DNA of 24,627 bases from Candidatus Falkowbacteria bacterium CG10_big_fil_rev_8_21_14_0_10_39_9 (GCA_002778645.1 PFAQ01000036.1:1-24627), one strand, 5' to 3'; numbered from the stretch's first letter, positions 7,263-15,330 are shown. Notes: generated from the letters alone by a model not told the origin. A program made the numbers and translations.

Positions 7263-10200
7263 ATGAGTGGATTTGATTCTATTTCTAGTTTGCTGAGCAA
7301 AGGTGCCAAGCCATCAGACGACGCCAGTCCTCAGGGCAAGTTAATTGCTAAGCAGCAGGAAATACAACTAAAAAAAATTGAACAACAGACTGAATCCAAG
7401 GCAACATCTTTGGGTTTAGATTATGTTAATCTTTTTGGTTTTCCGATTAGTCCCGAAGCTATTAGTTTGATTTCAGAAGAAGAATCACGAGAATGTAATT
7501 TAGTCTGTTTTTATTATGACGGTGAAAATATTAGAGTCGGGACTACCACCCCAGAAGATCCTAGAGTCCAAGAAATAATCATGCGGATTAATACCCAGTA
7601 TTTTACCAAGAGCCGTCTCTATGTTATTTCCCCGAGCAGTATTGAAAATGCCTGGGAGTTTTATAAGAACTTACCGAAGATCAAAAAATATGATTCGGGT
7701 GTAGAAATTAAGGAAGAAGATTTAGAGCGGTTTAAGACGGCTATTTTGAGTTATAAGAATTTAAATGAACAAATTAATAAAGTAAATATTTCTGATATTG
7801 TCACTTTGATTTTGGCGACCGCCATGAAAACTGGTGCTTCTGATATTCATATTGAAGCTGAGGCGGCGAGCGTGGCAGTGCGGCTGAGAATTGATGGTGT
7901 GCTCCAAGACGCCGCTTCCATTGATCGTTTAAAATGGAAGAAGATTATTTCCCGTATGAAGATTTTGGCCGGGGTGAAGATTAATATTGAAGACAAGCCG
8001 CAAGATGGTCGTTATTCAATTTTTTTAAGCACAGAAAAAATCGATGTTCGATCTTCTTTTCTTCCTACTGCTTATGGTGAGAGCGTGGTAATGCGTTTGC
8101 TCCGGTCTAGTTCGGTTGGCTTGCCCTTTGAGGCTCTGGGTTTGCGCCCAGAATGTTTTGAAATTTTGAAGGCTGGCATCGCCAAGCCTAATGGTTTAGT
8201 TTTGACTACTGGTCCAACTGGATCCGGCAAGACTACTACTTTGTATGCGGTGTTAAACAAATTAAATGAACCGGGAACTAAAATTATTACGCTCGAAGAT
8301 CCAATTGAATATCAATTAAAGGGCATCAGTCAAAGTCAGATTAATGCTAAGAAGGGCTATAACTTTGCCGATGGCTTGCGTTCGATTTTACGGCAAGATC
8401 CAGACATTGTGATGGTGGGAGAAATCCGAGACTTGGAAACAGCGGAGATTGCTGTCCAAGCATCTCTAACTGGTCACTTAGTGCTTTCCACTCTACACAC
8501 CAATGATGCCGCCGGTGTTATCCCTCGAATGATTGATATGGGAGTGAAGCCCTACTTTTTGGTGCCGTCAGTTAATGTGGTTGTCGGTCAGCGCTTAGTT
8601 CGTAAGGTTTGTCCCAGTTGTCGGGTGGAACATATTCTAACTGAGGCGGAGAAGGAACAACTCCAGAAAATTTTAGCCGTTATTTCGCCTAAGTCTGGCA
8701 TTGATATTCCCACTACCTTACCCCAGATATTCAAAGCAGGAGTTGGTTGTGATGCTTGTGCTGGTATTGGCTACAAAGGACGAATTGGTATCTATGAAAT
8801 TTTTAGCATGGATGAAAAGATTAAGCAGCTGACAATTGATAATGCTCCAGCTTTTAAGATTCTTCAACAAGCGATTGAAAATGGCATGATTACCATGCTC
8901 CAAGACGGAGTTCTCAAAGCTATGAATGGCATGACTACTTTGGACGAAATCTATCGGGTGGTCGGTGATTTTGGTTATGTTAATGAATTATATGATTTAG
9001 TGGTCTCTCAGACCATGGGTCGCGGTATCAAAATCAGTGAGGCTGATTTGGTTCGTGCTTTTGAATTACTTAAGACTCCAACGATGATCAGTGATTTGAT
9101 TAAAAATATTCCAGTCAAAGATTTAATTACGATTATTATTTCTCTTGCCGTCAAGAGTGAGGCGGGTGATTTGCATATTGAGCCAACCGAAACTGATGTG
9201 AAGATTCGTCTTAGAATTGATGGCGTGATGCATGACATTTTGCGTCTGAGTAAAGAACATTATCTGCCGGTGTTAGGAGAAATCAAGATTCTGTCTGGCT
9301 TTGTGACTAATGTCAAGCAAGCTACGATGGATGGTCGTTTTGCTATTTTCTTGGGCACCTCCAAGATGGATTGCCGGGTCTCTATTATCTCCGGTGGTTA
9401 CGGCGAAACTATTGTTATTCGATTGTTATCAGGTAAAGAAGGCGCTTTGGATATGGCTACTTTGGGCATTGAGGATTATTCTCTCCAAGTTCTAACCGAA
9501 AGCATGAAGAAGACCAAGGGTATTATTATCACCACTGGTCCGACTGGCTCGGGTAAGACCACAACTTTATATAGCATTTTGAAAACTTTAAATAAATCCG
9601 ACGTCAAGATTATCACCGTGGAAGATCCAATCGAATATCAGATGGAGGGCGTGATTCAGACTCAAATTAACGTCGAACAAGGCTACACTTTCGCGGCAGC
9701 CATGAGATCGCTCTTACGACAAAATCCAAACATCATGATGATCGGAGAAATCCGCGATGAAGAAACTGCTAAGATTGCGATTGAAGCGGCTCTCACTGGT
9801 CACTTAGTGCTTTCCACTATTCATGCCAACAGTGCTTCTGGTGCTATCTCTCGTTTCTTGGGTCTAGGGGTCGACAGACAGCAACTAGCTAACTCCATTG
9901 AGTGCTCCGTGGGTCAACGTTTGGCACGGAAGATTTGTCCTTTCTGTCAAAAGGAAGCAGTGATTGAACCGGCTGTGATGGCGGAGGCTAAGGCTATTTT
10001 AGCCCAGATTAAAAATCCGGCAGTGAAGGTTCCCGCTGAAGTTAAATTCTTCAAGGGATCAGGGTGTGATAAATGTAATTTCATTGGTTATAAGGGTCGG
10101 GTTGGTTTGTATGAAACTCTTGGCTCCAATCCAGAGATTGGTAAGGCTATTCAAAATCCAGCTTTCTCCGATTATGATATTGAACAGGAAGCCATTAAGA

Positions 10201-10289
10201 ATGGTATGATCACCATGCTTCAAGATGGCGTTCTCAAGGCCCTTAAGGGTGAAACTACTATTGATGAAGTGTTTAGGGTTTGTAAATAA
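7263..10289 (+). CDS. pilB: Tandem PilB/GspE-type ATPase (two complete ATPase modules in one chain)
   Basis: PilB/GspE ATPases power pilus or type II secretion assembly at the inner membrane. The usual length is about 560 residues; this protein has 1008 and contains two modules. Module 1 begins with a GspE N-terminal-like region (about 45-140), then Walker A GPTGSGKTTT from residue 317, Walker B-type MVGEIRD with E387, and a zinc tetracysteine (C450, C453, C496, C499). Module 2 repeats this without a full N-terminal domain: ASP-box equivalent GDLHIEPTE near 635, Walker A from 759, MIGEIRD with E829, and cysteines C892, C895, C935, C938. The module offset is about 442 residues. Both copies keep histidine-box-like GHLVLST and arginine-rich loops, so both look catalytically competent. 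The modules differ clearly in sequence, so the duplication is old. The ORF is 6 bases from genes on either side; no Shine-Dalgarno. Confidence 0.92.
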   Translation: MSGFDSISSLLSKGAKPSDDASPQGKLIAKQQEIQLKKIEQQTESKATSLGLDYVNLFGFPISPEAISLISEEESRECNLVCFYYDGENIRVGTTTPEDPRVQEIIMRINTQYFTKSRLYVISPSSIENAWEFYKNLPKIKKYDSGVEIKEEDLERFKTAILSYKNLNEQINKVNISDIVTLILATAMKTGASDIHIEAEAASVAVRLRIDGVLQDAASIDRLKWKKIISRMKILAGVKINIEDKPQDGRYSIFLSTEKIDVRSSFLPTAYGESVVMRLLRSSSVGLPFEALGLRPECFEILKAGIAKPNGLVLTTGPTGSGKTTTLYAVLNKLNEPGTKIITLEDPIEYQLKGISQSQINAKKGYNFADGLRSILRQDPDIVMVGEIRDLETAEIAVQASLTGHLVLSTLHTNDAAGVIPRMIDMGVKPYFLVPSVNVVVGQRLVRKVCPSCRVEHILTEAEKEQLQKILAVISPKSGIDIPTTLPQIFKAGVGCDACAGIGYKGRIGIYEIFSMDEKIKQLTIDNAPAFKILQQAIENGMITMLQDGVLKAMNGMTTLDEIYRVVGDFGYVNELYDLVVSQTMGRGIKISEADLVRAFELLKTPTMISDLIKNIPVKDLITIIISLAVKSEAGDLHIEPTETDVKIRLRIDGVMHDILRLSKEHYLPVLGEIKILSGFVTNVKQATMDGRFAIFLGTSKMDCRVSIISGGYGETIVIRLLSGKEGALDMATLGIEDYSLQVLTESMKKTKGIIITTGPTGSGKTTTLYSILKTLNKSDVKIITVEDPIEYQMEGVIQTQINVEQGYTFAAAMRSLLRQNPNIMMIGEIRDEETAKIAIEAALTGHLVLSTIHANSASGAISRFLGLGVDRQQLANSIECSVGQRLARKICPFCQKEAVIEPAVMAEAKAILAQIKNPAVKVPAEVKFFKGSGCDKCNFIGYKGRVGLYETLGSNPEIGKAIQNPAFSDYDIEQEAIKNGMITMLQDGVLKALKGETTIDEVFRVCK

Positions 10290-10295
10290 CCAATT

Positions 10296-11147
10296 ATGAA
10301 ATCTAAAAAAGCTTTTACTCTCATCGAACTTCTGGTGGTGATTGCCATCATTGGTATTTTGGCCACTGTTTCGGTCATCACTCTGTCTAACGCCAGAGCT
10401 AAATCGCGTGATGCTAAGAGAGCGGGGGATATAAAACAAGTTCAAACTGCTCTGGAATTATTTTTCAATGACAACAATCGTTATCCAACTGTAGCCGAAT
10501 GGAATACTCGTCAACTATTTTCTACCACCACCGATGCCACCACTACTTACATGCAGATTATTCCAACAGCTCCGACTCCAGCTGCTGGAACCTGTACCAG
10601 TAATCAAAATACAATTAGTTATACTCCCACTGAAGATGGGTCATCCTATTACATTTCTTTTTGTTTGGGGAATACTACTGGTACCTTGAATCCCGGCCCT
10701 AAGTGCTTAATTCCGGGGGGGGGAATTATTGATGTTAATTGTTCTGGTGGAGCCACCGAGTCTTTTACTTTAACCTATACCGCTGGTGCCAATGGTTCTA
10801 TTGTTGGCACTTCACCTCAGACCGTTAACTCTGGTGCTAGTGGTTCAGCGGTAACAGCCGATCCTGATCCGGGATATAGCTTTGTTAACTGGAGCGACGC
10901 TTCAACTGCTAACCCCCGAACTGATACTAACGTTTTAGCCAATATCAGTGTTACTGCTAATTTTGAGGCTGATACCCTAGCTTGTGGCATTGATCAGGTC
11001 ACAGTGACAGCAATAGGTGGTCATACTTGTAACACGGGGGCGTTGGATTATGACACTTGCCCCTATGACACTGTTCAAATTGGTACCCAATGCTGGATGC
11101 AGCAAAACATGAATATTGGTCAGTATATAACAGTGGCTACTGTTTAG
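10296..11147 (+). CDS. Pseudopilin-like protein with InlB-B repeat and start of FISUMP domain, cut by in-frame TAG
   Basis: The N-terminus is a class III/type IV prepilin signal: a short basic leader, cleavage predicted after A6, then FTLIELLVVIAIIGILATV with the conserved E at +5 (E11). A long N-terminal helix with RAKSRDAKRAGDIKQVQTAL follows, as in pseudopilins. Residues about 155-225 form a divergent InlB-B-type repeat (GYSFVNWSD, ISVTANFEA). A FISUMP (Fibrobacter succinogenes major paralogous) domain begins near 230; VQIGTQCWMQQNMNIG at 260-275 is its hallmark. The frame stops at TAG (11145-11147) inside that domain, while the rest of the domain continues in the same frame to 11609. A run of nine G (10715-10723) encodes P140-G143. 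It lies 6 bases after the double-ATPase gene, the likely assembly motor for it. It is probably exported, with the C-terminal domains exposed. Confidence 0.88.
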   Translation: MKSKKAFTLIELLVVIAIIGILATVSVITLSNARAKSRDAKRAGDIKQVQTALELFFNDNNRYPTVAEWNTRQLFSTTTDATTTYMQIIPTAPTPAAGTCTSNQNTISYTPTEDGSSYYISFCLGNTTGTLNPGPKCLIPGGGIIDVNCSGGATESFTLTYTAGANGSIVGTSPQTVNSGASGSAVTADPDPGYSFVNWSDASTANPRTDTNVLANISVTANFEADTLACGIDQVTVTAIGGHTCNTGALDYDTCPYDTVQIGTQCWMQQNMNIGQYITVATV

Positions 11148-11609
11148 ACCGATGATGGTAATTTACAGAAATATTGTTATGACGATGTCAGTAATTGCTC
11201 GACTGATGGTGGGTTATATGTATGGGATGAAGCTATGCAATATTCTGCCGCTGAATTAGCTCAAGGCATCTGTCCTGAAGGTTGGCATATCCCAACTGAC
11301 GGGGAGCAAAACACGCTGGATCAAAATTTAAATGATACCACCTGTGATGCTAATCGAGGGGATCGGGGTTGCGCTAATGCCGGTACTAAATTAAAGGTCG
11401 GCGGCACCTCTCATTTTGAGGGGGTCTTGGCCGGACAACGCTCTCCTGACAACCTGTTCGACTATCACGGCATTAACGCCTTATTCTGGTCGTCTACTAT
11501 TAATAATGATTCGGCTTTCAGCCGATCCCTGCGCTCTTCCTACGCTACCGTTGAACGTCATGACTATCCACAAGACCTTGGATTTTCCGTGCGTTGTCTG
11601 CAAGATTAA
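11148..11609 (+). pseudogene. C-terminal part of the FISUMP domain, separated from its gene by an amber codon
   Basis: The frame continues without any shift from the TAG at 11145. It reads TDDGNLQKYCYDDVSN, then GGLYVWDEAMQY, CPEGWHIPTDGE, LAGQRSPDN, LFWSST and GFSVRCLQD, the ordered landmarks of a FISUMP domain to its natural end. An ATG at 11235 could in principle restart translation, but it lies inside the conserved block and has no ribosome-binding site. I therefore read it as the severed end of the upstream protein: either a single-base nonsense mutation (CAG to TAG), a readthrough product, or a sequencing error. The full product would be 437 residues. Confidence 0.8.
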
Positions 11610-11627
11610 TAATTAATTAAGATACTT

Positions 11628-12200
11628 ATGATTAACAAAAAATTTATTGAGAAGCTCAAGAGCGAATACACCGATAGTGGCAGTGAAAGACGCCAAATCG
11701 GTAGTCTGGCTAATGTTGCTTTGTTTGAGTCGAAGAAAATTATCTTCGCTCTCCATCGCGGTGACCTAAAGCCAGCGGAAGAAAAGTTCAAAGAGGTCGA
11801 AGCAATCTTGGCTAAGTTGGATAAGAACTTCGGGGTTATCAGATTATACCAAGAAGGCCCTTTTAAGGCGGCTGTGGAAGAATATGTCGAAGCTAAAATG
11901 TTATATTTAGTTCTTAGTGGTCAGAAGTTAGATGTCATTAAGGGTATCAAATTAAACTACGAAACCTATTTAGGTGGTATTTGTGATCTAATCGGAGAAA
12001 TGGTGCGAGTTGCCACCAACGAAGCGGCGGCCGGAAAGTTTGTTCGGGTGAAAGAGATTAAGGAGTTGGTTAATGAAATTATGGCGCAACTGGTCGACTT
12101 CGATTTAACTGGATATCTCAGAACTAAATATGATCAGGCTCGCGGTCATCTGCGTAAGATTGAGCAAATGGATTATGAGATCAAGTTAAGAAAAGATTAA
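11628..12200 (+). CDS. Translin/Trax-family protein, Trax-like with putative nuclease motif
   Basis: Translin and Trax are all-helical proteins that bind single-stranded nucleic acid. Trax carries the ribonuclease site of the C3PO complex. This 190-residue protein shows EYVEA (E85-A89), the acidic motif of catalytic Trax, and YLGGICDLIGEMVR (114-127), matching the family DLxGExxR signature. A C-terminal stretch, LTGYLRTKYDQARGHLRKIE, is also family-like. The whole length is predicted helical, with no signal or membrane segment. It is therefore more Trax-like than translin-like; a single protein may form a homo-oligomer, as described for archaeal relatives. It is the last gene of the pilus-type operon, 18 bases after the FISUMP gene, and is followed by a strong terminator. 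The functional link to pili is unknown. Confidence 0.8.
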   Translation: MINKKFIEKLKSEYTDSGSERRQIGSLANVALFESKKIIFALHRGDLKPAEEKFKEVEAILAKLDKNFGVIRLYQEGPFKAAVEEYVEAKMLYLVLSGQKLDVIKGIKLNYETYLGGICDLIGEMVRVATNEAAAGKFVRVKEIKELVNEIMAQLVDFDLTGYLRTKYDQARGHLRKIEQMDYEIKLRKD

Positions 12201-12216
12201 TATTAGTTCAAAATAA

Positions 12217-12245
12217 AAAAGTCTCATTATCACAATGAGACTTTT
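12217..12245 (+). terminator. Intrinsic terminator of the pilus-type operon
   Basis: A perfect 12-bp stem, AAAAGTCTCATT (12217-12228) and AATGAGACTTTT (12234-12245), encloses the 5-base loop ATCAC. It ends the 6243-12200 operon. The T-run is short and runs into the next promoter. Confidence 0.85.
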
Positions 12246-12273
12246 GGCTTATTCGGGCTGATTCTGGTATAAT
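12244..12273 (+). promoter_or_regulatory. Extended -10 promoter with probable leaderless start
   Basis: TATAAT (12268-12273) is perfect and preceded by TGG (extended -10). A weak -35, TTGGCT (12244-12249), overlaps the end of the terminator stem. Transcription should start about 7 bases after the -10, which is the A of the ATG at 12280, so the mRNA probably has no leader. Confidence 0.65.
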
Positions 12274-12279
12274 TAGATT

Positions 12280-12777
12280 ATGAAAATAGCTATTATCTCC
12301 GACATTCATGATAATCTGACCAACTTAAAGATTTTTTTGAGTTGGGCTAAAAAAACTGGAATCGAAAAGATAATTTGTTGCGGTGATGTTACCAATTCCG
12401 AGACAATTGATTCTCTGACACAAAGTTTTGTGGGGGAAATTATTTTGGTTCGAGGTAATATGGAAGTTTATGATGAACACTTGCTGCCACGTTATTTAAG
12501 TATTAACTATTTAGGGCGCTACGGTGTTTGTGAGGTGACGGGCGTAACAATTGGAGTTTGTCATGAGCCGGATTACATACCGCGGGCAATGGAACTCAGC
12601 TCGACCATCAAGATTATTTTTTATGGTCATACCCATAAACCATGGCTCGAAGAAAAGTCTGGATTAATACTGGTTAATCCTGGCACCTTGGGAGGAGTTT
12701 TTCAAAAAGCTAGTTTCAGTTTTTGGGATACTGAGTCGGGTCAGTTGGAGTTAAAACTTTTGGAATTAATTAAATAA
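12280..12777 (+). CDS. Metallophosphoesterase, YfcE/MJ0936 family
   Basis: This small (165-residue) cytosolic phosphodiesterase belongs to the calcineurin-like Metallophos_2 group. All expected metal ligands are visible: D8 and H10 in SDIHDN, D36 in CGDVTNS, N60 in RGNMEVYD, H95 in CHEP, and H117/H119 in GHTH. Family members hydrolyse phosphodiesters such as bis-pNPP or 2',3'-cAMP in vitro; the physiological substrate here cannot be told. It is the first gene of a pair with the inositol-monophosphatase-like gene, which starts 4 bases later. The ATG coincides with the predicted transcription start. Confidence 0.9.
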   Translation: MKIAIISDIHDNLTNLKIFLSWAKKTGIEKIICCGDVTNSETIDSLTQSFVGEIILVRGNMEVYDEHLLPRYLSINYLGRYGVCEVTGVTIGVCHEPDYIPRAMELSSTIKIIFYGHTHKPWLEEKSGLILVNPGTLGGVFQKASFSFWDTESGQLELKLLELIK

Positions 12778-12781
12778 TTTT

Positions 12782-13561
12782 ATGACTAATAATAAACTGC
12801 GAGCGATTGCCGTGACGGCAGCTTATGCGGCGGGTGAAAAACTTTTGGAAAGGTATTATAAATATGTTCGGACTGATGCTAAATTCAAGTCGCATTATGA
12901 AATTGTAACCAAGTCAGACTTGGTCTCAGAAGAAATTATTATCACCGAGATCAAAAAACATTTCCCCGATCATCGAATTTTATCAGAAGAGGCCGGTCAA
13001 ATTGCTGGTCGCTCGGATTATCTGTGGGTGGTTGATCCGCTTGATGGGACTCATAATTTTTCTATGCATAATCCGCTCTGGGCTGTATCTATCGCTTTGT
13101 TTTATAAGTCTAAGCCAGCCTTGGGAGTAGTTTTTGCCCCAGCTTTAAATGAATTATTTTTAGCAGAGCTTGATAAAGGTGCTTGGCTCGATGGTCGCCG
13201 CATCAAAGTTTCTGATTATAAGGATGAGAAGGTAATTAATACTTTCTGTCATGGATCAAAGGTAAAAGATATCGAAAAAGCCCTCAAATACTATCCTTAC
13301 CATAAGCTCCACGATTTAGATTGCAGGCAATTGGGTAGCGCTTCGCTCGAACTGGCCTATGTTGCTTGTGGTCGAGTGGAATCAATTGTTATTCCCGGAG
13401 CTAACTCTTGGGATGTGGCCGCTGGTGCCTTGCTCGTCCAAGAGGCGACCGGAAAGGTAACTGATTTTGACAATAAAGCTTGGAAATTAAAGAGTCCTGA
13501 TATGGCGGCAAGCAACGGCTTGATTCATCAGGAAATTTTACGAACGATTAATATTAAATAA
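12782..13561 (+). CDS. Inositol monophosphatase family phosphatase
   Basis: This is a 259-residue member of the Mg2+-dependent IMPase/CysQ/FBPase-like superfamily. Metal and active-site motifs are present: SEEAG (68-72), DPLDGTHNF (85-93) and SWDVAAG (209-215, with D211). The fold order is complete. The substrate cannot be determined: inositol phosphates, NADP, PAP and fructose-bisphosphate are all used by relatives, and inositol itself may not be made here. It lies 4 bases after the phosphodiesterase gene, so the two are co-expressed and may act in sequence on a phosphodiester and its monoester product. That is inference from order only. No Shine-Dalgarno is present. Confidence 0.9.
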   Translation: MTNNKLRAIAVTAAYAAGEKLLERYYKYVRTDAKFKSHYEIVTKSDLVSEEIIITEIKKHFPDHRILSEEAGQIAGRSDYLWVVDPLDGTHNFSMHNPLWAVSIALFYKSKPALGVVFAPALNELFLAELDKGAWLDGRRIKVSDYKDEKVINTFCHGSKVKDIEKALKYYPYHKLHDLDCRQLGSASLELAYVACGRVESIVIPGANSWDVAAGALLVQEATGKVTDFDNKAWKLKSPDMAASNGLIHQEILRTINIK

Positions 13562-13575
13562 GTACTTTTGTAGGT

Positions 13576-13604
13576 TTGTCTTTAGTCTCGCGATCAGTTA
13601 TAAT
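13576..13604 (+). promoter_or_regulatory. Promoter for the PHP-domain gene
   Basis: TTGTCT (13576-13581) and a perfect TATAAT (13599-13604) are 17 bases apart. The predicted start falls about 2 bases before the ATG at 13613, so the mRNA is leaderless or almost so. Confidence 0.6.
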
Positions 13605-13612
13605 TTATTAGT

Positions 13613-14479
13613 ATGAAAATAGATCTTCAAGTGCACTCCACCTATTCCGATGGTTATTTAACTCCAGCTCAACTGGCAGTTTTTTTGGCGGGGCGGGGAG
13701 TGAAGGTGGCCTCCTTGACTGATTATAATACTTTGGCGGGACAGAAAGAATTCAAAGCGGCCTGTGCTAAGCGCCATATTAAAGCCATCTTAGGACTAGA
13801 GTTGTATGTAAAAGTAGGTGGGCGGCGGCTAAACATTCTGTGGTATAATTATCAAGCCGAATCAGTGGAGCTCCAAAAAATCCTTTTGGAAACTCATCTT
13901 AGACGGCGCCGGAACGTAAGAGTTAAACTAGAGCAATTACAAAAATTGGGATTTCATCTAGAGGTCGAAGCAATTTTATCTAAGCACCCCAATTATATTC
14001 CGGTTAATAAGGTGGCAGATGAATTATTTTCGGTGCCTTATAACCAGAAAAAAATTAAGCGGGAATTGGGTTTGAAGAATCCGCGCGAAGAAGATTTAAT
14101 GGTTGAATATTTTTTTAATAAACAAACCGGCAAGTTGCAGGACGCTTATATTAGTTTGGAGAGAATTATGAAGCTTAGAAAGAAGGTTGGTGGTCAGATA
14201 ATTTTTTGCCACCCGGGTCATTATAATAAGATGCGGGGGAAGATAATCCCAAAATTAAAACAAATGGGGCTGGATGGTCTGGAGCTTTTATCACCTCATC
14301 ATAATCATGAAACGATTATGTATATCCAATATTTGGCCGAGGAATTTAATTTTATCACTACTGGTGGTTCTGATTTTCACAAATTTGAATTGCCGGATAA
14401 AAAGATTAAGTATTCGTGGCAATGGTTTGAAATTAATTCACGGTACTTGAGAAAGATTGATAAAATTATTGGTAAATAA
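13613..14479 (+). CDS. PHP-domain protein with substituted metal ligands
   Basis: PHP domains are phosphoesterase folds found in histidinol phosphatase, DNA polymerase III and YciV/RNase AM. This 288-residue protein has the family frame: N-terminal DLQVHSTYSDGYLTP, SLTDYNTLAG near 34-43, GLELY at 61-65, a CHPGHY block near 200 and GGSDFHKF near 256. Several expected metal-binding residues are changed: the first His of DLHxH is Q6, the His of TDHD is Y38 (and its second Asp is N39), and the His after the GxE block appears to be N74. H8, D13, D37, E63 and the later His/Asp blocks remain. It may bind fewer metals or be inactive. It is monocistronic with its own promoter and terminator. Confidence 0.85.
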   Translation: MKIDLQVHSTYSDGYLTPAQLAVFLAGRGVKVASLTDYNTLAGQKEFKAACAKRHIKAILGLELYVKVGGRRLNILWYNYQAESVELQKILLETHLRRRRNVRVKLEQLQKLGFHLEVEAILSKHPNYIPVNKVADELFSVPYNQKKIKRELGLKNPREEDLMVEYFFNKQTGKLQDAYISLERIMKLRKKVGGQIIFCHPGHYNKMRGKIIPKLKQMGLDGLELLSPHHNHETIMYIQYLAEEFNFITTGGSDFHKFELPDKKIKYSWQWFEINSRYLRKIDKIIGK

Positions 14480-14510
14480 AAAAAGATCTCAATCGCTGAG
14501 GTCTTTTTTT
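14478..14510. terminator. Bidirectional intrinsic terminator
   Basis: The stem AAAAAAAGATCTCA (14478-14491) pairs with TGAGGTCTTTTTTT (14497-14510) with one G-T wobble; the loop is ATCGC. It overlaps the end of the PHP gene and lies 10 bases past the stop of the patatin-like gene on the other strand, serving both. Confidence 0.8.
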
Positions 14511-14520
14511 GTAAGAAATA

Positions 14521-15327
14521 TTATTGTAAAAGTAATTTTATTTCATCCGTCTTGTCTCGAGTCATCATTTCGCCGTCTTTAATAATATTAGAAATTAATT
14601 TTCGGTCGTAATATTTTTTTAATCGTGATCCTTTGTAAGAGCCGCCGACTTTAGGTTCCAATAAAATGTCGGTGTGTTTGGTGTTACTTTTAGTAAGATT
14701 AGTCAATAATATTTCTAATCCCCGCATGACAACTTTGGAGGTATTAAGATTTTTGGTATCAAATCTATAGCGATTATAAAGATTGACGGATACTATCACG
14801 TCAGCCCCCATGTCCTTAACAACATTGTCTGGAACGGGGTTGGAAGCTCCACCGTCAATCAGTAGTTTATCCTTAAATTTTAACGGCTTGAAAGTTAAGG
14901 GAACTGAAATACTAGCCTGAACGGCAGTAGCTAAATCGCCCCTTTGAAAGATAAAAGGGATACCCTCAATAATATCAGTAGCGACTATTTTTAGAGGAAT
15001 TTTAACATCTTTAAATTCAGCGCCTTCCAGAATCTGGCGAAATAGTTTTTCTGGCCGGTTGCCAGTTAATAGGCCACCAGCGCGAGAAACATCAAAAAGC
15101 AGAGATATTTTTCCCCGTTGATTACCGAGCATCATTTCTTCTAATTTCTTAATATCCTGAAAGACGGCATAATGAGCAGCCACTAAAGCCCCAATGCTTG
15201 ATCCGGCTAAGAAATCGATGGGAATATTATTCTGGACTAAAGCCTTAATAACCCCAACATGAGCCGAGCCTCGAAAGCTACCGCTACCTAGGGCTAGACC
15301 TAGAGTTTTTCGATTATGATTAGCCAT
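14521..15327 (-). CDS. Patatin-like phospholipase (RssA/NTE-type)
   Basis: Patatin-like proteins are serine acyl hydrolases with a Ser-Asp dyad. This 268-residue protein has the oxyanion loop GLALGSGSFRGSAHVGV (10-26), in the GSGSxRG form of the bacterial RssA group rather than GGGxRG. The nucleophile elbow is GSSIG with S44, and the catalytic Asp is in DGGASNP (D158). There is no signal peptide or clear membrane span, so a cytosolic or peripheral enzyme on membrane lipid is likely. It is the last gene of the phospholipase D-uvrA-patatin run. Its start is 48 bases after the present uvrA stop, but only 3 bases after the end of uvrA's readable tail, suggesting the genes were originally packed closely. 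Confidence 0.9.
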   Translation of the reverse strand: MANHNRKTLGLALGSGSFRGSAHVGVIKALVQNNIPIDFLAGSSIGALVAAHYAVFQDIKKLEEMMLGNQRGKISLLFDVSRAGGLLTGNRPEKLFRQILEGAEFKDVKIPLKIVATDIIEGIPFIFQRGDLATAVQASISVPLTFKPLKFKDKLLIDGGASNPVPDNVVKDMGADVIVSVNLYNRYRFDTKNLNTSKVVMRGLEILLTNLTKSNTKHTDILLEPKVGGSYKGSRLKKYYDRKLISNIIKDGEMMTRDKTDEIKLLLQ

Positions 15328-15330
15328 AAA

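Noticed and set aside
11235..11609. Independent gene starting at ATG 11235
   Set aside because: The ATG lies inside a conserved FISUMP block and the preceding codons back to the TAG also match the domain, so this is the rest of the upstream gene.
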